Shown here piece by piece: positions 24,964-35,273 of a DNA stretch of 64,000 bases. The position numbers and the translations under genes were made by a program. The stretch is from Pectobacterium wasabiae CFBP 3304 (GTDB lineage Bacteria; Pseudomonadota; Gammaproteobacteria; Enterobacterales; Enterobacteriaceae): the NCBI RefSeq assembly GCF_001742185.1, contig NZ_CP015750.1:558001-622000 (forward strand), written 5' to 3'. The notes under the pieces are model-generated. The model saw nothing but the letters and a program-made list of their open reading frames with translations, made no database searches and had not been told where the DNA came from. The first letter of the stretch is position 1. Every line of letters begins with the position of its first letter.

Positions 24964-25734
24964 ATGTTCAAAAAACTGTTATTCGTTGGGGCGATTTTCG
25001 CTACCGCACTATCCGCCAGCGCCTTCGCCGCTGAACAAACTTATGTTGTCGGCTCTGGCGGGACCTACCGTCCCTTTGAGTTCGAAAATGCGCAGAAAGA
25101 GCTGGAAGGTTTTGATATTGATATTATTAAAGCAGTTGCCAAGGCGGAGAATTTTAATATCAAGCTGATCAATACCCCGTGGGAAGGCATCTTCGCGACC
25201 CTGAATTCCGGGGACCGCGACATTATCATTTCCGGTATCACGATTACCGACAAACGTAAGCAAATGGTCGATTTCTCCGCGCCTTATTTTCCTGCCGAGC
25301 AATCGATCGTCATTCCTAAAGGTTCGACGATCGACTCAATTGCCGCACTGAAAGATCACAAAGTGGGCGTCGTGAACTCCAGTACCGCTGATATCGTGGT
25401 TTCCGATGTATTAGGCAAAAACAGTACATCGATTAAGCGCTTTGATAACACCCCGTTAATGTTACAAGAGCTGTATGAAGACGGTGTGGGTGCTGCGGTT
25501 GGCGATGTGGGCGTGGTGAAGTTTTACATTAAGACGCACCCTGAAAAACAGTTCAATCTGGTTTCCGACGCCAAATTCGAACGTCAGTATTTTGGCATCG
25601 CCGTAGCGAAGGGCAACGATCAGTTGCGTGAGAAGATTAACGCCGGACTGAAAAAAATCGTTGCTGACGGCACCTACGCCAAGATCTATCAAACCTGGTT
25701 TGATAACAACGTGCCAACCTTACCCGCAGAATAA
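24964..25734 (+). CDS. Polar amino-acid ABC transporter, periplasmic binding protein
   Basis: This is a family 3 solute-binding protein of 256 residues from the ATG at 24964 (ribosome binding site AGGAGA). Residues 1-23 form a signal peptide ending SAFA-AEQT. The mature protein has the two-lobe family pattern: YRPFEFENAQKELEGFDIDII (about 37-57), then GDRDIIISGITITDKRKQMVDFS (about 83-105), which contains the ligand-binding Thr/Arg region. Sequence type is GlnH/ArtJ-like. Because an ArgR-like site controls the gene, arginine or another basic amino acid is the more likely ligand; this is inference. A hairpin follows that would keep binding protein in excess over permease. Confidence 0.88.
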   Translation: MFKKLLFVGAIFATALSASAFAAEQTYVVGSGGTYRPFEFENAQKELEGFDIDIIKAVAKAENFNIKLINTPWEGIFATLNSGDRDIIISGITITDKRKQMVDFSAPYFPAEQSIVIPKGSTIDSIAALKDHKVGVVNSSTADIVVSDVLGKNSTSIKRFDNTPLMLQELYEDGVGAAVGDVGVVKFYIKTHPEKQFNLVSDAKFERQYFGIAVAKGNDQLREKINAGLKKIVADGTYAKIYQTWFDNNVPTLPAE

Positions 25735-25793
25735 CGCCTGCAATACGCCGCGCACTTCTCCTGGTCTCCACCGCCTCGCATGAGACGTCGCAT

Positions 25794-25826
25794 AAACCGG
25801 ACAGCCAGCCTGTCCGGTTTACTTTA
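25794..25826 (+). terminator. Intra-operon hairpin after the binding-protein gene
   Basis: AAACCGGACA / TGTCCGGTTT around loop GCCAGCC, followed by ACTTTAG. The weak T tract suggests partial read-through into the permease gene. Confidence 0.7.
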
Positions 25827-25867
25827 GAAAAATCATTACGTTAGCCTATTGAAAAAAGGAAACGATC

Positions 25868-26632
25868 TTGACGGGATTTCGTTGGGAGATCATTCAGGAA
25901 TATGCCCCCTTATTTATGGAAGGCACCTGGATGACCATCAAATGCACCATTATCTGTGTCATTCTTGGCACCTGCTGGGGATTAACGCTCGGATTAGGCC
26001 GCTTAGCGCAAGCGCCGCACGGGCCGTGGAAATATATCCTGCACTACGGCGTTCAATGGCCGGTGCGCATCTACATCAGCGCCTTTCGGGGTACGCCGCT
26101 GTTTGTGCAAATCATGGTGGTGCACTTCGCGCTGGTGCCGCTGTTCATCAACCCGCGTGATGGACTGCTGGTCACCAGCAATATCATGTCGGTCGATTTT
26201 GCCCGCACATTACGCTCAGATTACGGCGCGTTCCTCTCGTGCGTGGTAGCCATCACGCTGAACGCAGGCGCCTATGTCTCTGAGATATTCCGCGCTGGTA
26301 TTCAGTCTATCGATCGCGGTCAAATGGAGGCGTCACGCTCCCTCGGCATGAGCTATGGCCGCACCATGCGGAAAGTGATCCTGCCACAGGCTTTTCGCCG
26401 TATGCTGCCACCGCTGGGTAATAACGCCATCGCGATTGTGAAAGATTCCTCGCTGGCTTCGGCGATCGGGTTGGCGGATCTCGCCTATGCCGCTCGCACG
26501 GTATCAGGGGCTTACGCCACGTACTGGGAACCCTACCTGGCGATCTCTATCGTCTATTGGGTTATTACTTTCCTGCTCTCGCTGCTGGTGCGGCACATGG
26601 AAATGAGGTTTGGCAAAAGTGATTCACGTTAA
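25868..26632 (+). CDS. Polar amino-acid ABC transporter permease
   Basis: This HisMQ-type inner-membrane permease has 254 residues from a TTG start with AAGGAAA upstream. Several membrane segments are visible, the first at about 20-45. The EAA loop that contacts the ATPase is [39 protein letters not shown] (about 140-178). A periplasmic stretch with [23 protein letters not shown] (about 85-110) is longer than in GlnP. Only one permease gene is present, so it probably works as a homodimer. It overlaps the ATPase gene. Confidence 0.9.
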   Translation: MTGFRWEIIQEYAPLFMEGTWMTIKCTIICVILGTCWGLTLGLGRLAQAPHGPWKYILHYGVQWPVRIYISAFRGTPLFVQIMVVHFALVPLFINPRDGLLVTSNIMSVDFARTLRSDYGAFLSCVVAITLNAGAYVSEIFRAGIQSIDRGQMEASRSLGMSYGRTMRKVILPQAFRRMLPPLGNNAIAIVKDSSLASAIGLADLAYAARTVSGAYATYWEPYLAISIVYWVITFLLSLLVRHMEMRFGKSDSR

Positions 26633-27341
26633 TAACCTGCAAAAACAGTTTGGCGATACCCATGTTCTGCGTGGTATTTCCTGTGATATCGCGCCTCAGG
26701 AAGTACTCTGCCTGATTGGCCCATCTGGCTCAGGAAAAAGTACCTTTCTGCGCTGTATCAACGCGCTGGAAACGCTATCGGCGGGCGAAATTACGGTCAA
26801 CGGTTTTGCCATTCACGATCAAAAAACCGATATCAACCGCATGCGTGAAAGCGTAGGGATGGTGTTTCAACGCTTTAATCTGTTCCCCCACATGACGGTG
26901 TTGGAAAATGTGATTATGGCTCCGATGGGCGTGAAGAAATTACCCCGTGCCCAAGCCGTCGAACGCGCTAAAGCGTTGCTCAGTAAAGTTGGTTTGCTGG
27001 ATAAAATCGATGCCTGGCCGAACAGCCTGTCCGGTGGTCAGCAGCAGCGCGTCGCGATTGCCCGCGCGTTAGCGATGGAGCCAGCAATCATGCTGTTCGA
27101 TGAGCCGACATCTGCGCTAGATCCAGAACTGGTTGGCGAAGTGCTGGCAGTCATGAAAACGTTGGCGAACGAAGGCATGACCATGGTCATCGTGACTCAT
27201 GAAATGGCCTTTGCTAGAGAAGTCGCGGATAGAGTGATCTTTATTGATCAGGGGATTATTCAGGAACAGGGGACGCCAGAGGCGATCTTCACGCATCCGA
27301 GTAACCCACGCACGCAGGCCTTCTTGAGCAAGATCCTGTAA
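26619..27341 (+). CDS. Polar amino-acid ABC transporter ATP-binding protein
   Basis: This GlnQ/HisP-type ATPase has 240 residues from the GTG at 26619, placed 10 bases behind GAGG. A TTG at 26610 is an alternative but lies too close to that ribosome binding site. Walker A is GPSGSGKST (about 33-41), the signature [15 protein letters not shown] (about 136-150), Walker [13 protein letters not shown] (about 157-168) and the switch His VIVTHEMAF. It overlaps the permease stop by 14 bases. A terminator follows, closing a three-gene importer. Confidence 0.92.
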   Translation: MIHVNNLQKQFGDTHVLRGISCDIAPQEVLCLIGPSGSGKSTFLRCINALETLSAGEITVNGFAIHDQKTDINRMRESVGMVFQRFNLFPHMTVLENVIMAPMGVKKLPRAQAVERAKALLSKVGLLDKIDAWPNSLSGGQQQRVAIARALAMEPAIMLFDEPTSALDPELVGEVLAVMKTLANEGMTMVIVTHEMAFAREVADRVIFIDQGIIQEQGTPEAIFTHPSNPRTQAFLSKIL

Positions 27342-27366
27342 ATACGTTGAATGCTGTAAAATAACA

Positions 27367-27400
27367 GGCTGTCAGCGCCTTTTGCGCTGGCAGCCTTCTC
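27367..27400 (+). terminator. Terminator of the amino-acid importer
   Basis: GGCTGTCAGCGC pairs with TGCGCTGGCAGCC around CTTT and is followed by TTCTCCC. Confidence 0.7.
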
Positions 27401-27416
27401 CCTTACCACCTTTCTT

Positions 27417-27761
27417 TTACCACCCGGTCAGAAAAGAAAAAACCAGCCAGAACAGACAGACCACCGTCAGTCCCGTCGCAAAAAGCGTGTAAAAAAGATA
27501 GCCTCTCAGCAGAAAGCTAAACCCGACGCCAACCAGCACTGAAAACGGCATCAGCGCCAAAAAGAACGGCCACGTGTAAAGCATGAAGAAAAACGTAGTA
27601 TTAGAGCCATACACCAGAAAAGGGATACTGAAAGCCAGCCAATAAAAGGAGAACCCCGTCACCGCTCCCATAAACAGATAGGAAACGCTGTCATCCTCTT
27701 CTTGCGCTGGCCGAGTCTTACTAATCGTTAACTGCGTGGCATTTTGCATAATCTTTCCCAT
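27417..27761 (-). CDS. ygbE: YgbE-like inner membrane protein (DUF3561)
   Basis: This 114-residue protein has three or four hydrophobic helices (about 27-50, 55-75, 78-90, 92-112) with the family segment YGSNTTFFFMLYTWPFFLALMP. AGGGGA lies 4 bases before the ATG at 27761. Function unknown. In E. coli ygbE also lies next to cysC, but directly beside ftsB; here the importer separates them. Confidence 0.85.
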   Translation of the reverse strand: MGKIMQNATQLTISKTRPAQEEDDSVSYLFMGAVTGFSFYWLAFSIPFLVYGSNTTFFFMLYTWPFFLALMPFSVLVGVGFSFLLRGYLFYTLFATGLTVVCLFWLVFSFLTGW

Positions 27762-27807
27762 TCTTCCCCTGCATCACCCAACAACTCGGTGAAAAAAAGC
27801 GGGGACA

Positions 27808-28425
27808 TCAGAGCTTGATAATAGCTCGCTTGCCAAGCAGATCTAACAATTGGCCGGTCAAATTTGTTACGAATTGTTCACCATCCAGATGGCTATCCGG
27901 CGCTTCCGGCGCTTCGTACACTGAGTCGATCCCAGTGAAATTACGCAACTCCCCCGCCCGGGCTTTTTTATACAACCCTTTAGGGTCGCGCGCTTCGCAG
28001 GTCGCTAACGGCGTATCGACGAAGACCTCAATAAATTGCCCCTCACCGAGCAGATCCTGCACCATTTTACGCTCGGCGCGATGCGGTGAAATAAACGCGG
28101 TCAGTACCACCAGACCGGCATCGACCATCAGCTTGGCGACTTCACCCACGCGGCGGATATTCTCGCGCCGATCGTCGTCAGTAAAGCCGAGATCCCGGCA
28201 TAGACCGTGCCGAACATTGTCGCCATCCAGCAGGTAGGTGCTGACACCACGCTGGTGCAATGCCTGCTCCAGCGCTCCCGCTAGCGTAGATTTACCGGAC
28301 CCAGACAGCCCGGTAAACCAGATAACGACGCCTTGATGACCATGTAGTTTCTCGCGCGACTCACGGGTGACATCGTGCGCATGCCAAACCACGTTATCGT
28401 CAGTCGATTCATCGCGTAAAGACAC
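27808..28425 (-). CDS. cysC: Adenylylsulfate kinase
   Basis: CysC phosphorylates APS to PAPS in sulfate assimilation. It has 205 residues from a GTG start directly abutting the cysN stop (TAG-GTG), with GGGAGGA upstream. Walker A is GLSGSGKST (about 37-45); [15 protein letters not shown] (about 65-79) binds APS and [13 protein letters not shown] is the mobile lid. The [12 protein letters not shown] motif is near 165. Last gene of the cysG-D-N-C run. Confidence 0.96.
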   Translation of the reverse strand: MSLRDESTDDNVVWHAHDVTRESREKLHGHQGVVIWFTGLSGSGKSTLAGALEQALHQRGVSTYLLDGDNVRHGLCRDLGFTDDDRRENIRRVGEVAKLMVDAGLVVLTAFISPHRAERKMVQDLLGEGQFIEVFVDTPLATCEARDPKGLYKKARAGELRNFTGIDSVYEAPEAPDSHLDGEQFVTNLTGQLLDLLGKRAIIKL

Positions 28426-29916
28426 CTATTTTCCTCCCAACAAATCGCGCGCACCCCAATGCGGGAAGTGACGGCGCACCAGTGCATTCAGCTCCAGTTC
28501 AAACGCACTGTACGCACCCGGTTCCTGATACACCTGTTCGATAGGCTCGCGCACCAGGCCAGCGCCTACCGTGACATTACTCAGACGATCGATAAAGATC
28601 ATCCCGCCTGTCACTGCATTATGTTGATAATTGTCCAGCACCAGCGGCTCATCAAAAACCAGCTCAACGGAGCCGATACCGTTCAGCGGCAGATTTTCGG
28701 CTACGCGCTGCGTCAGCGTATTGATCTCAACCTGATATTGAATATTCTCAACCCGAGCGCGCGTTTTCTTACCGCCAATCTTGATGTCGTAACTTTGTCC
28801 CGGCACCAGCGGCTGTTCCGCCATCCAGACGACATCCACCAACGCATGCTGCACCGCTTTCAGCGATTCGCTGCTGTCGACCAGCAGATCGCCGCGGCTG
28901 ATATCGACTTCATCCGCCAGTACCAGCGTAATCGCTTCACCGGCCTGTGCCTGTGGCAAATCACCGTCAAAGGTCACGATGCGGCTAACGGTGGATTCTA
29001 CGCCGGACGGCAGCACTTTGACCCGCTGCCCGACACGGATAATGCCAGATGCCAGCGTTCCTGCGTAGCCACGGAAATCCAGATTCGGGCGATTGACGTA
29101 TTGCACCGGGAAGCGCATCGGCTGTTCCAACGTGCGCTGTGCCACATTGACCGTTTCCAGCACATCCAGCAACGTTGGTCCGGTATACCAGCCCATCGTC
29201 GTGCTTGGCGTCGCAACGTTGTCACCATCCAGTGCAGAAATCGGCACGAAGGTAATATTCAGGTCGGCAGGCAGTTGCTGAGCAAAATCCAGATAATCCT
29301 GCTTAAACTGTTCAAATACCGTTTGCTGGTAATCCACTAAATCCATCTTGTTCACCGCCACCACCAAATCGCGAATGCCCAGCAGGGTTGCGATAAAGCT
29401 GTGGCGACGGGTTTGATCCAATACGCCCTTACGCGCATCAATCAGCAGGATCGCCAGCTCGCAGGTTGATGCGCCGGTTGCCATGTTACGGGTGTATTGC
29501 TCGTGTCCCGGCGTATCCGCGATGATAAATTTGCGTTTTTCCGTCGAGAAATAGCGGTAAGCCACGTCAATCGTGATGCCCTGCTCACGTTCAGCTTGAA
29601 GCCCATCGACCAACAGCGCCAGATCCAGCTTTTCGCCCTGCGTCCCGATACGCTTGCTGTCATTGTGCAGCGTACTGAGCTGATCTTCATAAATCTGGCG
29701 CGTATCGTGTAGCAAGCGGCCAATCAGCGTACTCTTCCCATCGTCAACGCTGCCACAGGTCAGGAAACGCAGCAGCGTTTTATCCTGCTGCGCATGTAAA
29801 TACGCTTCCACACCGCCTTGCTCGGCGATCTGCCGAGCAATCGCATCGTTGATAACGACGGCATCTTTCTCAGCCGCATTTTCCGCAACTGTGTCTTTTA
29901 AAGAAATTTGGCTCAT
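28426..29916 (-). CDS. cysN: Sulfate adenylyltransferase subunit 1 (GTPase)
   Basis: CysN hydrolyses GTP to drive CysD-catalysed APS formation. The 496 residues are about 20 longer than E. coli, with extra residues at the N-terminus ([18 protein letters not shown]). The G motifs are [15 protein letters not shown] (about 54-68), [12 protein letters not shown] (about 132-143), and NKMDLVD (about 187). The elongation-factor-like beta-barrel domains follow, ending with [15 protein letters not shown]. It is 11 bases behind cysD. Confidence 0.96.
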   Translation of the reverse strand: MSQISLKDTVAENAAEKDAVVINDAIARQIAEQGGVEAYLHAQQDKTLLRFLTCGSVDDGKSTLIGRLLHDTRQIYEDQLSTLHNDSKRIGTQGEKLDLALLVDGLQAEREQGITIDVAYRYFSTEKRKFIIADTPGHEQYTRNMATGASTCELAILLIDARKGVLDQTRRHSFIATLLGIRDLVVAVNKMDLVDYQQTVFEQFKQDYLDFAQQLPADLNITFVPISALDGDNVATPSTTMGWYTGPTLLDVLETVNVAQRTLEQPMRFPVQYVNRPNLDFRGYAGTLASGIIRVGQRVKVLPSGVESTVSRIVTFDGDLPQAQAGEAITLVLADEVDISRGDLLVDSSESLKAVQHALVDVVWMAEQPLVPGQSYDIKIGGKKTRARVENIQYQVEINTLTQRVAENLPLNGIGSVELVFDEPLVLDNYQHNAVTGGMIFIDRLSNVTVGAGLVREPIEQVYQEPGAYSAFELELNALVRRHFPHWGARDLLGGK

Positions 29917-29927
29917 TCGACGATTCC

Positions 29928-30836
29928 TCAGAAATACCCTTGACGCTTTTTCAGCTCCATTGAACCGGCCTGATCGCGGTCAATTACCCTTCCCTGACGT
30001 TCACTGGTGGTGGAAACCAGCATCTCTTCGATGATTTCCGGCAATGTCTGCGCATCCGATGCTACCGCGCCCGTCAGCGGCCAGCAGCCCAGCGTGCGGA
30101 AGCGCACCATACGTTGTTCGATCACTTCACCCGGTTGCAGATCGATGCGATCGTCATCCACCATCAGCAGCATGCCATCGCGCTCAACCACCGGACGCGG
30201 GGCAGCCAGATACAGCGGAACAATATCGATATTTTCCAGATAGATATATTGCCAGATATCCAGCTCGGTCCAGTTGGAGAGTGGGAAAACGCGGATGCTC
30301 TCGCCTTTGTTAATCTGACCGTTGTAGTTGTGCCACAGCTCCGGGCGCTGATTCTTTGGGTCCCAACGATGGAAACGGTCGCGGAAGGAGTAAATACGCT
30401 CTTTGGCACGAGATTTCTCTTCATCGCGACGCGCCCCGCCAAATGCAGCATCAAAACCGTATTTATCCAGCGCCTGCTTCAGCCCTTCGGTTTTCATGAT
30501 GTCGGTGTGCTTGGCGCTGCCGTGTACAAAAGGGTTAATCCCCAGCGCTTCCCCCTGCGGGTTGCGATGCACCAGCAGTTCACAACCGTAGGCCTTTGCC
30601 GTCCGGTCACGGAATTCGTACATTTCACGAAATTTCCAACCGGTATCAACATGCAGCAGCGGGAAAGGCAGCGATCCCGGATAAAACGCCTTGCGCGCCA
30701 AATGCAGCATCACCGAAGAGTCTTTACCGATGGAATACATCATCACCGGGTTACCGAACTCGGCTGCCACTTCGCGGATGATGTGAATGCTTTCGGCTTC
30801 AAGCTGCCGTAAATGCGTGAGTCGTTTCTCGTCCAT
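29928..30836 (-). CDS. cysD: Sulfate adenylyltransferase subunit 2
   Basis: CysD joins sulfate to ATP, giving APS. There are 302 residues, the E. coli length. The PP-loop [19 protein letters not shown] lies near residues 34-52, with [24 protein letters not shown] motif near 130-148 (the family [12 protein letters not shown]). It is 9 bases behind cysG and heads cysDNC. Confidence 0.97.
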   Translation of the reverse strand: MDEKRLTHLRQLEAESIHIIREVAAEFGNPVMMYSIGKDSSVMLHLARKAFYPGSLPFPLLHVDTGWKFREMYEFRDRTAKAYGCELLVHRNPQGEALGINPFVHGSAKHTDIMKTEGLKQALDKYGFDAAFGGARRDEEKSRAKERIYSFRDRFHRWDPKNQRPELWHNYNGQINKGESIRVFPLSNWTELDIWQYIYLENIDIVPLYLAAPRPVVERDGMLLMVDDDRIDLQPGEVIEQRMVRFRTLGCWPLTGAVASDAQTLPEIIEEMLVSTTSERQGRVIDRDQAGSMELKKRQGYF

Positions 30837-30845
30837 ACCCTTTCC

Positions 30846-32288
30846 TTAAGCCAAGTTTACTACCGCTGGGCGGCTGTCTTGCGGCACCGTCGGCGTTGTC
30901 TGACCAAACCAGGCAATCTGGTGATGCAAATCCACCACCTCGCCAATCACCAGCAGCGCCGGTGTCGGCGCTTGCCGTGCCAAATGTACTAACTCTTGCA
31001 GCGTACCGATTTGCACCTGCTGATCGTGTCGGGTGCCGCGGCTGATCACCGCGACAGGCGTCTGCGCTGAGCGGCCATGCGCGATAAGCTGCTGCGAAAT
31101 TTCCGCAGCCTTCATCGTTCCCATATAAATCGCCAGCGTCTGACGCCCACGCGCCAGCGTTGACCAGTCCAGTGCATCGCCGTCCGGGCGACAGTGCCCG
31201 GTAATAAAAATCACGCTCTGCGCATAGTCACGGTGCGTCAGCGGGATCCCCGCATACGCCGTGACGCCCGCGGCGGCCGTCACACCGGGCACCACCTGAA
31301 ACGTGATCCCCGCCTGTGCCACCGCCTGTAGCTCTTCGCCACCGCGACCAAAAATGAAGGGATCGCCGCCTTTCAAGCGCACCACCCGCTTACCTTCCTG
31401 CGCCAGCTTCACCAGCAGTTGATTAATCTCATCCTGTGGCAACGAATGCGCGCTGGCACGTTTTCCCACACAGATGCGTTCAGCATCGCGGCGTACTAAA
31501 TCCAGCACATCGGCACTGACCAGATGGTCATACAGCACCACGTCCGCCTGCTGCATCACCTGCAATCCACGCAGCGTAAGCAATCCGGCATCGCCGGGGC
31601 CTGCGCCAACCAGTGCCACTTCACCTCGTGCCACCGCTGGCCGTTGCTGTTCGTCTTGCTGATTAACCAATTGCTGTTGCAATTCGGCTTCGGCCTGCTC
31701 CAACTGTCCGGCAGACACCAGCGATGCAAAGCGTCCGACAAACAGTCGTTCCCAAAAGCGACGACGGGCTGGCATCGAATGCAATCGGGTTTTAATCCTG
31801 TCGCGCCAGCTTCCGGCGATATCCGCCATCGTCCCTAAACTTGCGGGCAGCAATGATTCAAGCTTTTCACGCAGCAGTCGCGCCAGTACAGGTGCCTGTC
31901 CCCCAGAGGAAATCGCCACCACCAGCGGAGATCGGTCAACAATCGAGGGAAAAATAAACGAGCACTTCGGCTGATCGTCCACCACATTTACCAGCAAATT
32001 CCGCTGGTTTGCCGCCTCAAACACCGCGGCATTCAGCTCTGCATCATCCGTTGCGGCAACCACCAGAAACACGCCAGATAACAGCTCCGGCGTAAAAGAT
32101 TGCGCCAGCCATTCAACCTGCCCGGCTTGATGCAGTGCAGCCAACGGTTCCGCCAGCGCCTGTGCGACAATTTTTATCTCCGCACCCGCGCGTTGCAGCA
32201 GATCGATTTTGCGCGTAGCAACCTCGCCGCCGCCGACGACCAGTACCGGGCGCTGACGAAGATCGGCAAATATAGGGAGATAGTTCAC
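30846..32288 (-). CDS. cysG: Siroheme synthase CysG (multifunctional)
   Basis: CysG converts uroporphyrinogen III to siroheme, the cofactor of sulfite reductase. The 480 residues comprise an N-terminal NAD-dependent dehydrogenase/ferrochelatase (about 1-205, NAD motif [15 protein letters not shown]) and a C-terminal SAM-dependent uroporphyrinogen methyltransferase (about 215-457, with [35 protein letters not shown] and [10 protein letters not shown]). In E. coli cysG belongs to the nirBDC operon; here it leads cysDNC, tying cofactor supply to sulfate assimilation. Confidence 0.96.
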   Translation of the reverse strand: MNYLPIFADLRQRPVLVVGGGEVATRKIDLLQRAGAEIKIVAQALAEPLAALHQAGQVEWLAQSFTPELLSGVFLVVAATDDAELNAAVFEAANQRNLLVNVVDDQPKCSFIFPSIVDRSPLVVAISSGGQAPVLARLLREKLESLLPASLGTMADIAGSWRDRIKTRLHSMPARRRFWERLFVGRFASLVSAGQLEQAEAELQQQLVNQQDEQQRPAVARGEVALVGAGPGDAGLLTLRGLQVMQQADVVLYDHLVSADVLDLVRRDAERICVGKRASAHSLPQDEINQLLVKLAQEGKRVVRLKGGDPFIFGRGGEELQAVAQAGITFQVVPGVTAAAGVTAYAGIPLTHRDYAQSVIFITGHCRPDGDALDWSTLARGRQTLAIYMGTMKAAEISQQLIAHGRSAQTPVAVISRGTRHDQQVQIGTLQELVHLARQAPTPALLVIGEVVDLHHQIAWFGQTTPTVPQDSRPAVVNLA

Positions 32289-32323
32289 AATCGCCTTAAC
32301 TAAGCAAAAAAGTAGATAATGCG

Positions 32324-32391
32324 ACTATACGGTGAGGACAGAACACTTATGAAATGCCGAATTGGAATGACAAGTTCCGTAATGGAATAAC
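32324..32391 (-). promoter_or_regulatory. Likely cysGDNC promoter with CysB-like half-sites
   Basis: On the minus strand a -10 box TATAGT (32324-32329) has no good -35, as usual for CysB-activated promoters. Upstream are ATTCC-type half-sites: ATTCC (32384-32388), GGAAC (32374-32378) and ATTCC (32364-32368). CysB sites are degenerate, so this is a candidate only. Confidence 0.4.
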
Positions 32392-32485
32392 AACACGTTT
32401 ACAACTGAGATCGGGGCGATGACTCTCCCCTCACAAAGACGGCTTCTTATACACAAATCCACAGGCTTCGCAGATTTTGCTATTC

Positions 32486-32771
32486 CCCGGCGTAAAAAAT
32501 TATGCTGAGGAGGTAGCTGGCTTAGGATGAGCCGCAGGACGCGGCGAAAGCTTGCGCCACGTCGGGAACGTGTCGCAAGCGATCCGTTAAGCCAGATATC
32601 GACGAAGGCACCGCGTCAGCGGCATAATTTACGCCGAAAGCCTAGGGGTCACGGGGCGAGCGGCGCTTGAGACGCCCCGTGTCGGGCGTGTGCTACGAAG
32701 TAGCATGGAATGGCAATATTGTGGCGCACGAAACCGTCTCCTCATCTGCATAAAAATATGGATAAGGGACA
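32486..32771 (+). repeat. Structured non-coding repeat, copy 1
   Basis: About 286 bases between cysG and cysH match, over nearly their whole length and in the same order, the minus strand of 60511-60868. Shared landmarks are ATTATGCTGAGGAG, TAGCTGGCTTAGGATGAGC, GAAAGCTTGCGCCACGTCGG, AACGTGTCGCAAGCG, TCCGTTAAGCC, GTGTCGGGCG and GGCGCACGAAACC. It can form a long-range stem GGCGTAAAAAATTATGC (32489-32505) with GCATAATTTACGCC (32622-32635), and hairpins GCCGC-AGGAC-GCGGC (32531-32545) and ACGGGGCG/CGCCCCGT (32651-32680). No convincing ORF. It extends almost to the cysH stop. Confidence 0.8.
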
Positions 32772-32793
32772 AACGACAATATGTCAGATGCCT

Positions 32794-33527
32794 TTACCCT
32801 TCGTGCAGCCCACACTCGCGTTTGAGGCCGAAGAAGCGAGTTTCTTCTTCACTCATCCCCGGTTCCCATTTGCGGGTGGTGTGCGTATCGCCAACGGACA
32901 AATAGCCCTGATCCCACAGCGGATGGTAACTCAAGCCGTTTTCTTTCAGATATTGATACACCGTCCGGTTATCCCAATCGATAATCGGCAGAAATTTAAA
33001 GACGCCGCGCTGAATCGCCAGCACCGGCAATTCCCCCGACTGCCGGACTGTTCACGGCGCAGGCCAGCAAACCAGGTTCCTGCGTTTAGCTCGCTCAGCG
33101 CTCGGTTCATCGGCTCGACTTTATTCAGCAAGTTGTAGCGTTCAATGCCTTCCACGCCCTGCTCCCACAGCTTGCCGTAGCGCGCTTCTTGCCAGGCAGG
33201 AGACTCGGCAGCGCGATACACGTGCAGGTTCAGCTTAAGCTGTTTCGTCAGTGCATCAATAAACTGATAGGTTTCAGGAAACAGATAGCCGGTATCTGTG
33301 AGGATAACCGGAATATCCGGCCGCTGTTGCGTCACCAGATGCAGCGATATCGCAGCCTGAATGCCGAAGCTGGACGACAAAACAAAATCGCCCGGCAGAT
33401 TCTCCAGCGCCCAGCTCACCCTTTCCTGCGCAGACAGTTGCTCAAGCTGACCATTCACGGCGGTCAGCGCCGCCACCTGTTCCTCTTTCGGTAACGCGTT
33501 GAGCACCGCAAGGTTAAATTCGGCCAT
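32794..33527 (-). pseudogene. cysH: PAPS reductase CysH, interrupted by a one-base deletion
   Basis: CysH reduces PAPS to sulfite with thioredoxin. The N-terminal frame (from 33527) runs through the family blocks [22 protein letters not shown] and [14 protein letters not shown], then loses frame near 33029-33036. The other frame continues at once with [22 protein letters not shown] and the catalytic-cysteine terminus KRECGLHEG ending at 32794. The minus-strand sequence AATTGCCGG needs one more T to read A-N-L-P. The total is 734 bases; adding one base gives exactly 244 codons plus stop, the E. coli length. Hence a single-base deletion, real or a sequencing error. Confidence 0.85.
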
Positions 33528-33539
33528 CAGGATCTCCTG

Positions 33540-35273
33540 TCAGTCATAAAAATCGTGGGCGGGATCCAGCACCGGTTTAATGATGTTGGTACGAATGGCG
33601 AAATCACCGAAGCCTTCATTCGGCTGGCGATCTTGCGCCCACAGCCCGACAAGCCTGTCGATTTCCGCGAGGATCTCGGTTTCATTAATGTTTTCGCGAT
33701 ACATACGGGGAATGCGTGTTCCTTCGCGATTCCCACCGAGGTGCAAGTTATAACGCCCCACCGCTTTACCCACCAAACCAATTTCCGCCAGCATCGAGCG
33801 ACCACAGCCGTTCGGGCAGCCCGTGACGCGCAGGACAATGTGTTCATCACCCACGCCGTGCTGCTGCATAATACCTTCCACTTTCGTGACAAACTCCGGC
33901 AGGAAACGTTCGGCTTCAGCCATCGCCAATGGACAGGTTGGAAACGATACGCAGGCCATCGAATTCTTGCGCTGTTCGCTGACGCTGTCATCAATCAGGC
34001 CGTGCTCACGCGCCAGCGCATCAATCTTCGCTTTGCTACGCGCAGGAACGCCGGCCACGATCAAGTTCTGATTCGCTGTTAAGCGGAAATCCCCTTTGTG
34101 GATCTTAGCAATTTCCGCCAGACCGGTTTTCAGCGGACGGCCTGGATAATCCAGAACACGACCGTTTTCGATAAATAGCGTCAAGTGCCATTTATTGTCG
34201 ATGCCTTTTACCCAGCCGATGCGATCGCCACGCCCGGTGAATTCATACGGACGCACCGCTTCAAATTTCACACCAGCACGCGCTTCCACTTCCTGCTTAA
34301 AGTTATCGACACCCACACGTTCCAAGGTGTATTTGGTTTTGGCATTTTTACGGTTGGTACGGTTACCCCAATCGCGCTGTGTGGTCACCACCGCTTCTGC
34401 GATAGCCAGCGTATGCTCAATGGAAATATAGCCCAGTTCACTGGCGGTACGCGGATAGGTTTCTTTGTCGCCGTGCGCGATAGAGAGTCCACCGCCCACC
34501 AGCACGTTAAAGCCGACCAGACGGCCGTTATCGGCAATCGCAACGAAGTTAAGATCGTTCGCATGCAGATCGATATCATTCTGCGGCGGGATCACCACCG
34601 TCGTTTTGAACTTACGCGGCAGATATGTCGAGCCCAGAATCGGCTCCTCATCCGTCGTTGCCACTTTTTCCTGATCCATCCAGATCTCTGCATAGGCGCG
34701 CGTGCGCGGCAGAAGATGTTCAGAAATCTTTTTCGCCCACTCATACGCCTGCTGATGCAGTTCGGACTCGATCGGGTTAGACGTACACAGCACGTTACGG
34801 TTCATGTCGTTCGCCGTCGCCAGCGCGTCTAGCCCAATGCTATTCAGCATCTGATGTACCGGTTTCACGTTCGATTTGAGAATACCGTGATACTGGAACG
34901 TCTGACGGTTGGTGATACGAATGCTGCCATAGATCGTATTTTCAGTCGCAAATTTATCGATCCGTAACCACTGCTCTGGCGTCATCACGCCGCCCGGCAG
35001 GCGGCAGCGCAGCAGCATCGCATGACGCGGCTCCAGTTTCTGCTCAGCACGCTCGGCGCGAATGTCACGGTCATCCTGCTGATACATACCGTGGAAACGG
35101 ATTAGCAAAAAGTTATCGCCCTTGAAGCCGCCAGTCAGACCATCGTTCAGGTCTTCAGCAATCGTGCCGCGCAGAAAATTACTTTCTGTTTTCATGCGCT
35201 CGGCATCAGCGAGTTTCCCTTCTACCACCAAGGGACCGGGGTGTTTTTCACTGAAAACGTATTTTTCACTCAT
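33540..35273 (-). CDS. cysI: Sulfite reductase hemoprotein beta subunit
   Basis: CysI reduces sulfite to sulfide by six electrons using siroheme coupled to a 4Fe-4S cluster. There are 577 residues. The four cluster Cys lie in [10 protein letters not shown] (about 441-450) and [14 protein letters not shown] (about 483-496). Substrate-binding Arg and Lys lie in [12 protein letters not shown] and neighbouring segments. Its ATG overlaps the cysJ stop by one base (TAATG). cysH follows after 12 bases. Confidence 0.97.
   Translation of the reverse strand: MSEKYVFSEKHPGPLVVEGKLADAERMKTESNFLRGTIAEDLNDGLTGGFKGDNFLLIRFHGMYQQDDRDIRAERAEQKLEPRHAMLLRCRLPGGVMTPEQWLRIDKFATENTIYGSIRITNRQTFQYHGILKSNVKPVHQMLNSIGLDALATANDMNRNVLCTSNPIESELHQQAYEWAKKISEHLLPRTRAYAEIWMDQEKVATTDEEPILGSTYLPRKFKTTVVIPPQNDIDLHANDLNFVAIADNGRLVGFNVLVGGGLSIAHGDKETYPRTASELGYISIEHTLAIAEAVVTTQRDWGNRTNRKNAKTKYTLERVGVDNFKQEVEARAGVKFEAVRPYEFTGRGDRIGWVKGIDNKWHLTLFIENGRVLDYPGRPLKTGLAEIAKIHKGDFRLTANQNLIVAGVPARSKAKIDALAREHGLIDDSVSEQRKNSMACVSFPTCPLAMAEAERFLPEFVTKVEGIMQQHGVGDEHIVLRVTGCPNGCGRSMLAEIGLVGKAVGRYNLHLGGNREGTRIPRMYRENINETEILAEIDRLVGLWAQDRQPNEGFGDFAIRTNIIKPVLDPAHDFYD

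Noticed and set aside
28459..29340. 293-codon frame on the plus strand
   Set aside because: It is exactly antisense to cysN; the frame is open only because of GC-rich codon bias. The same holds for 30114-30812 opposite cysD.
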